Positions 63,707-64,000 of a stretch of 64,000 bases of DNA are shown in pieces (within the stretch, counting starts at the first letter, position 1; every line of letters starts with the position of its first letter). Under the pieces are notes generated by a model. The model searched no databases. It was not told the DNA's origin and worked only from the letters and a program-made list of their open reading frames with translations. The position numbers and the translations under genes were made by a program. The DNA comes from an uncultured Shimia sp. GTDB taxonomy: Bacteria; Pseudomonadota; Alphaproteobacteria; Rhodobacterales; Rhodobacteraceae. The DNA is taken from contig NZ_CANLRL010000008.1 in NCBI RefSeq assembly GCF_947493595.1, forward strand, positions 164,993-228,992, given 5' to 3'.

Positions 63707-63907
63707 ATGATCAAGTTTTTCAAAAACTTCCGCAAAGACGAAGCTGGCGCAGTAACTGTTGACTGGGTTGTTCTGACCGCAGCCGTAGTTGGCCTGGCCG
63801 TTGCAGCGTTCACTGCTATCGAAACCACAACTGGCAACCTGACAACCGAAGCAGCGCAGGCTCTGAACGCCGCTGACGCGACTTCCGGCGCCATCGCAAC
63901 CGAGTAA
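63707..63907 (+). CDS. Flp-type pilin-like protein
   Basis: 66 residues. A short basic leader (MIKFFKNFRKDEAG) is followed by a hydrophobic helix AVTVDWVVLTAAVVGLAVAA, the arrangement of Flp/type IVb pilins, with a likely prepilin-peptidase cut near the Gly-Ala before VTVDWV and a hydrophilic tail. It would assemble into Tad-type pili or a related structure; no tad genes are in the window. GGAGGG eight bases before ATG 63707 gives the start. A second gene with the same first residues begins at 63988. Confidence 0.8.
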   Translation: MIKFFKNFRKDEAGAVTVDWVVLTAAVVGLAVAAFTAIETTTGNLTTEAAQALNAADATSGAIATE

Positions 63908-63987
63908 TTTCGGCTGACACAACTGGTTGAGCGCGGGGTGTTCCATCCCGCCTCCCATGCCTGACACAAATTTTCTGGAGACTTCCA

Positions 63988-64000
63988 ATGATCAAGTTCA
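63988..64000 (+). CDS. Start of a second Flp-type pilin gene (cut by window end)
   Basis: ATGATCAAGTTCA gives MIKF, the same first residues as the pilin at 63707, and CTGGAGA lies nine bases upstream as a ribosome site. The rest lies beyond the window, so a tandem pilin copy is likely but only four codons can be seen. Confidence 0.6.

Overview
The window looks like the chromosome of a marine Rhodobacteraceae bacterium (Roseobacter group, Alphaproteobacteria). The evidence is an Entner-Doudoroff cluster, a Na+-translocating NADH:quinone reductase operon with its own maturation genes, three GTTC-N7-GTTC boxes (the alphaproteobacterial LexA motif), an FNR/FnrL-type TTGAT-N4-GTCAA box, a TGA-N9-TCA iron box in front of hemP, two small DUF1127 genes, and an array of anti-Shine-Dalgarno hairpin RNAs of the cuckoo/CcsR type. 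Most of the window is core metabolism and housekeeping; I see no prophage, insertion sequence or CRISPR array.

Layout. 1-4.3 kb: 3' end of zwf, then edd and eda (glucose 6-phosphate to pyruvate plus glyceraldehyde 3-phosphate), facing a MATE exporter. 4.4-11.8 kb: nqrABCDEF on the minus strand, divergent from apbE and nqrM, which supply FMN attachment and iron-centre assembly. 11.8-20.2 kb: small membrane protein, CBS protein, tRNA-Leu(GAG), lipB, a secreted protein, a cytochrome c, pyruvate carboxylase, a Tat-type rhodanese and an FMN-dependent 2-hydroxyacid dehydrogenase. 20.3-25.5 kb: uvrD behind a LexA box, a glutathione transferase, the hairpin RNA array with its DUF1127 gene, and mrp. 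25.5-32.3 kb: a Fis-like unknown, EthD and DUF2244 proteins, a methyltransferase, ctaD, a PEP mutase/isocitrate lyase-family enzyme and two secreted proteins. 32.4-39.6 kb: two identical tRNA-Gly(GCC), 8-oxoguanine deaminase, hisN, an XRE regulator, a quinone reductase, a LysR/DUF1127 pair, a BI-1 protein and a GNAT. 39.7-47.4 kb: rpmG, an AlkB-type monooxygenase, xseA, purD, a PAS-LuxR regulator, a ferredoxin operon, a dnaE2 remnant under a LexA box and a lipoprotein. 47.5-64 kb: DegP, hemP with a coupled unknown gene, a transglycosylase, an AEC transporter, hspQ, ggt-rhodanese, a STAS/anti-sigma kinase pair, thiolase, the rpiA-gor-hflK-hflC-DUF2065 run, sdaA, a lytic transglycosylase and the first of two tandem Flp-type pilin genes.

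The most striking element is at 23.5-24.2 kb. Downstream of a DUF1127 gene on the minus strand are eight hairpins arranged as four two-hairpin units. Their stems differ in sequence, but seven carry an identical 15-base loop containing CCUCCUCCC and the eighth a shortened version. Several stem mismatches on the plus strand become G-U pairs on the minus strand, so the minus-strand RNA is the selected molecule. This matches the R. sphaeroides CcsR RNAs and their CcaF1 neighbour. The second notable locus is the SOS-type promoter fused to the last part of dnaE2 at 46.4 kb, which looks like the scar of a lost imuA-imuB-dnaE2 cassette.
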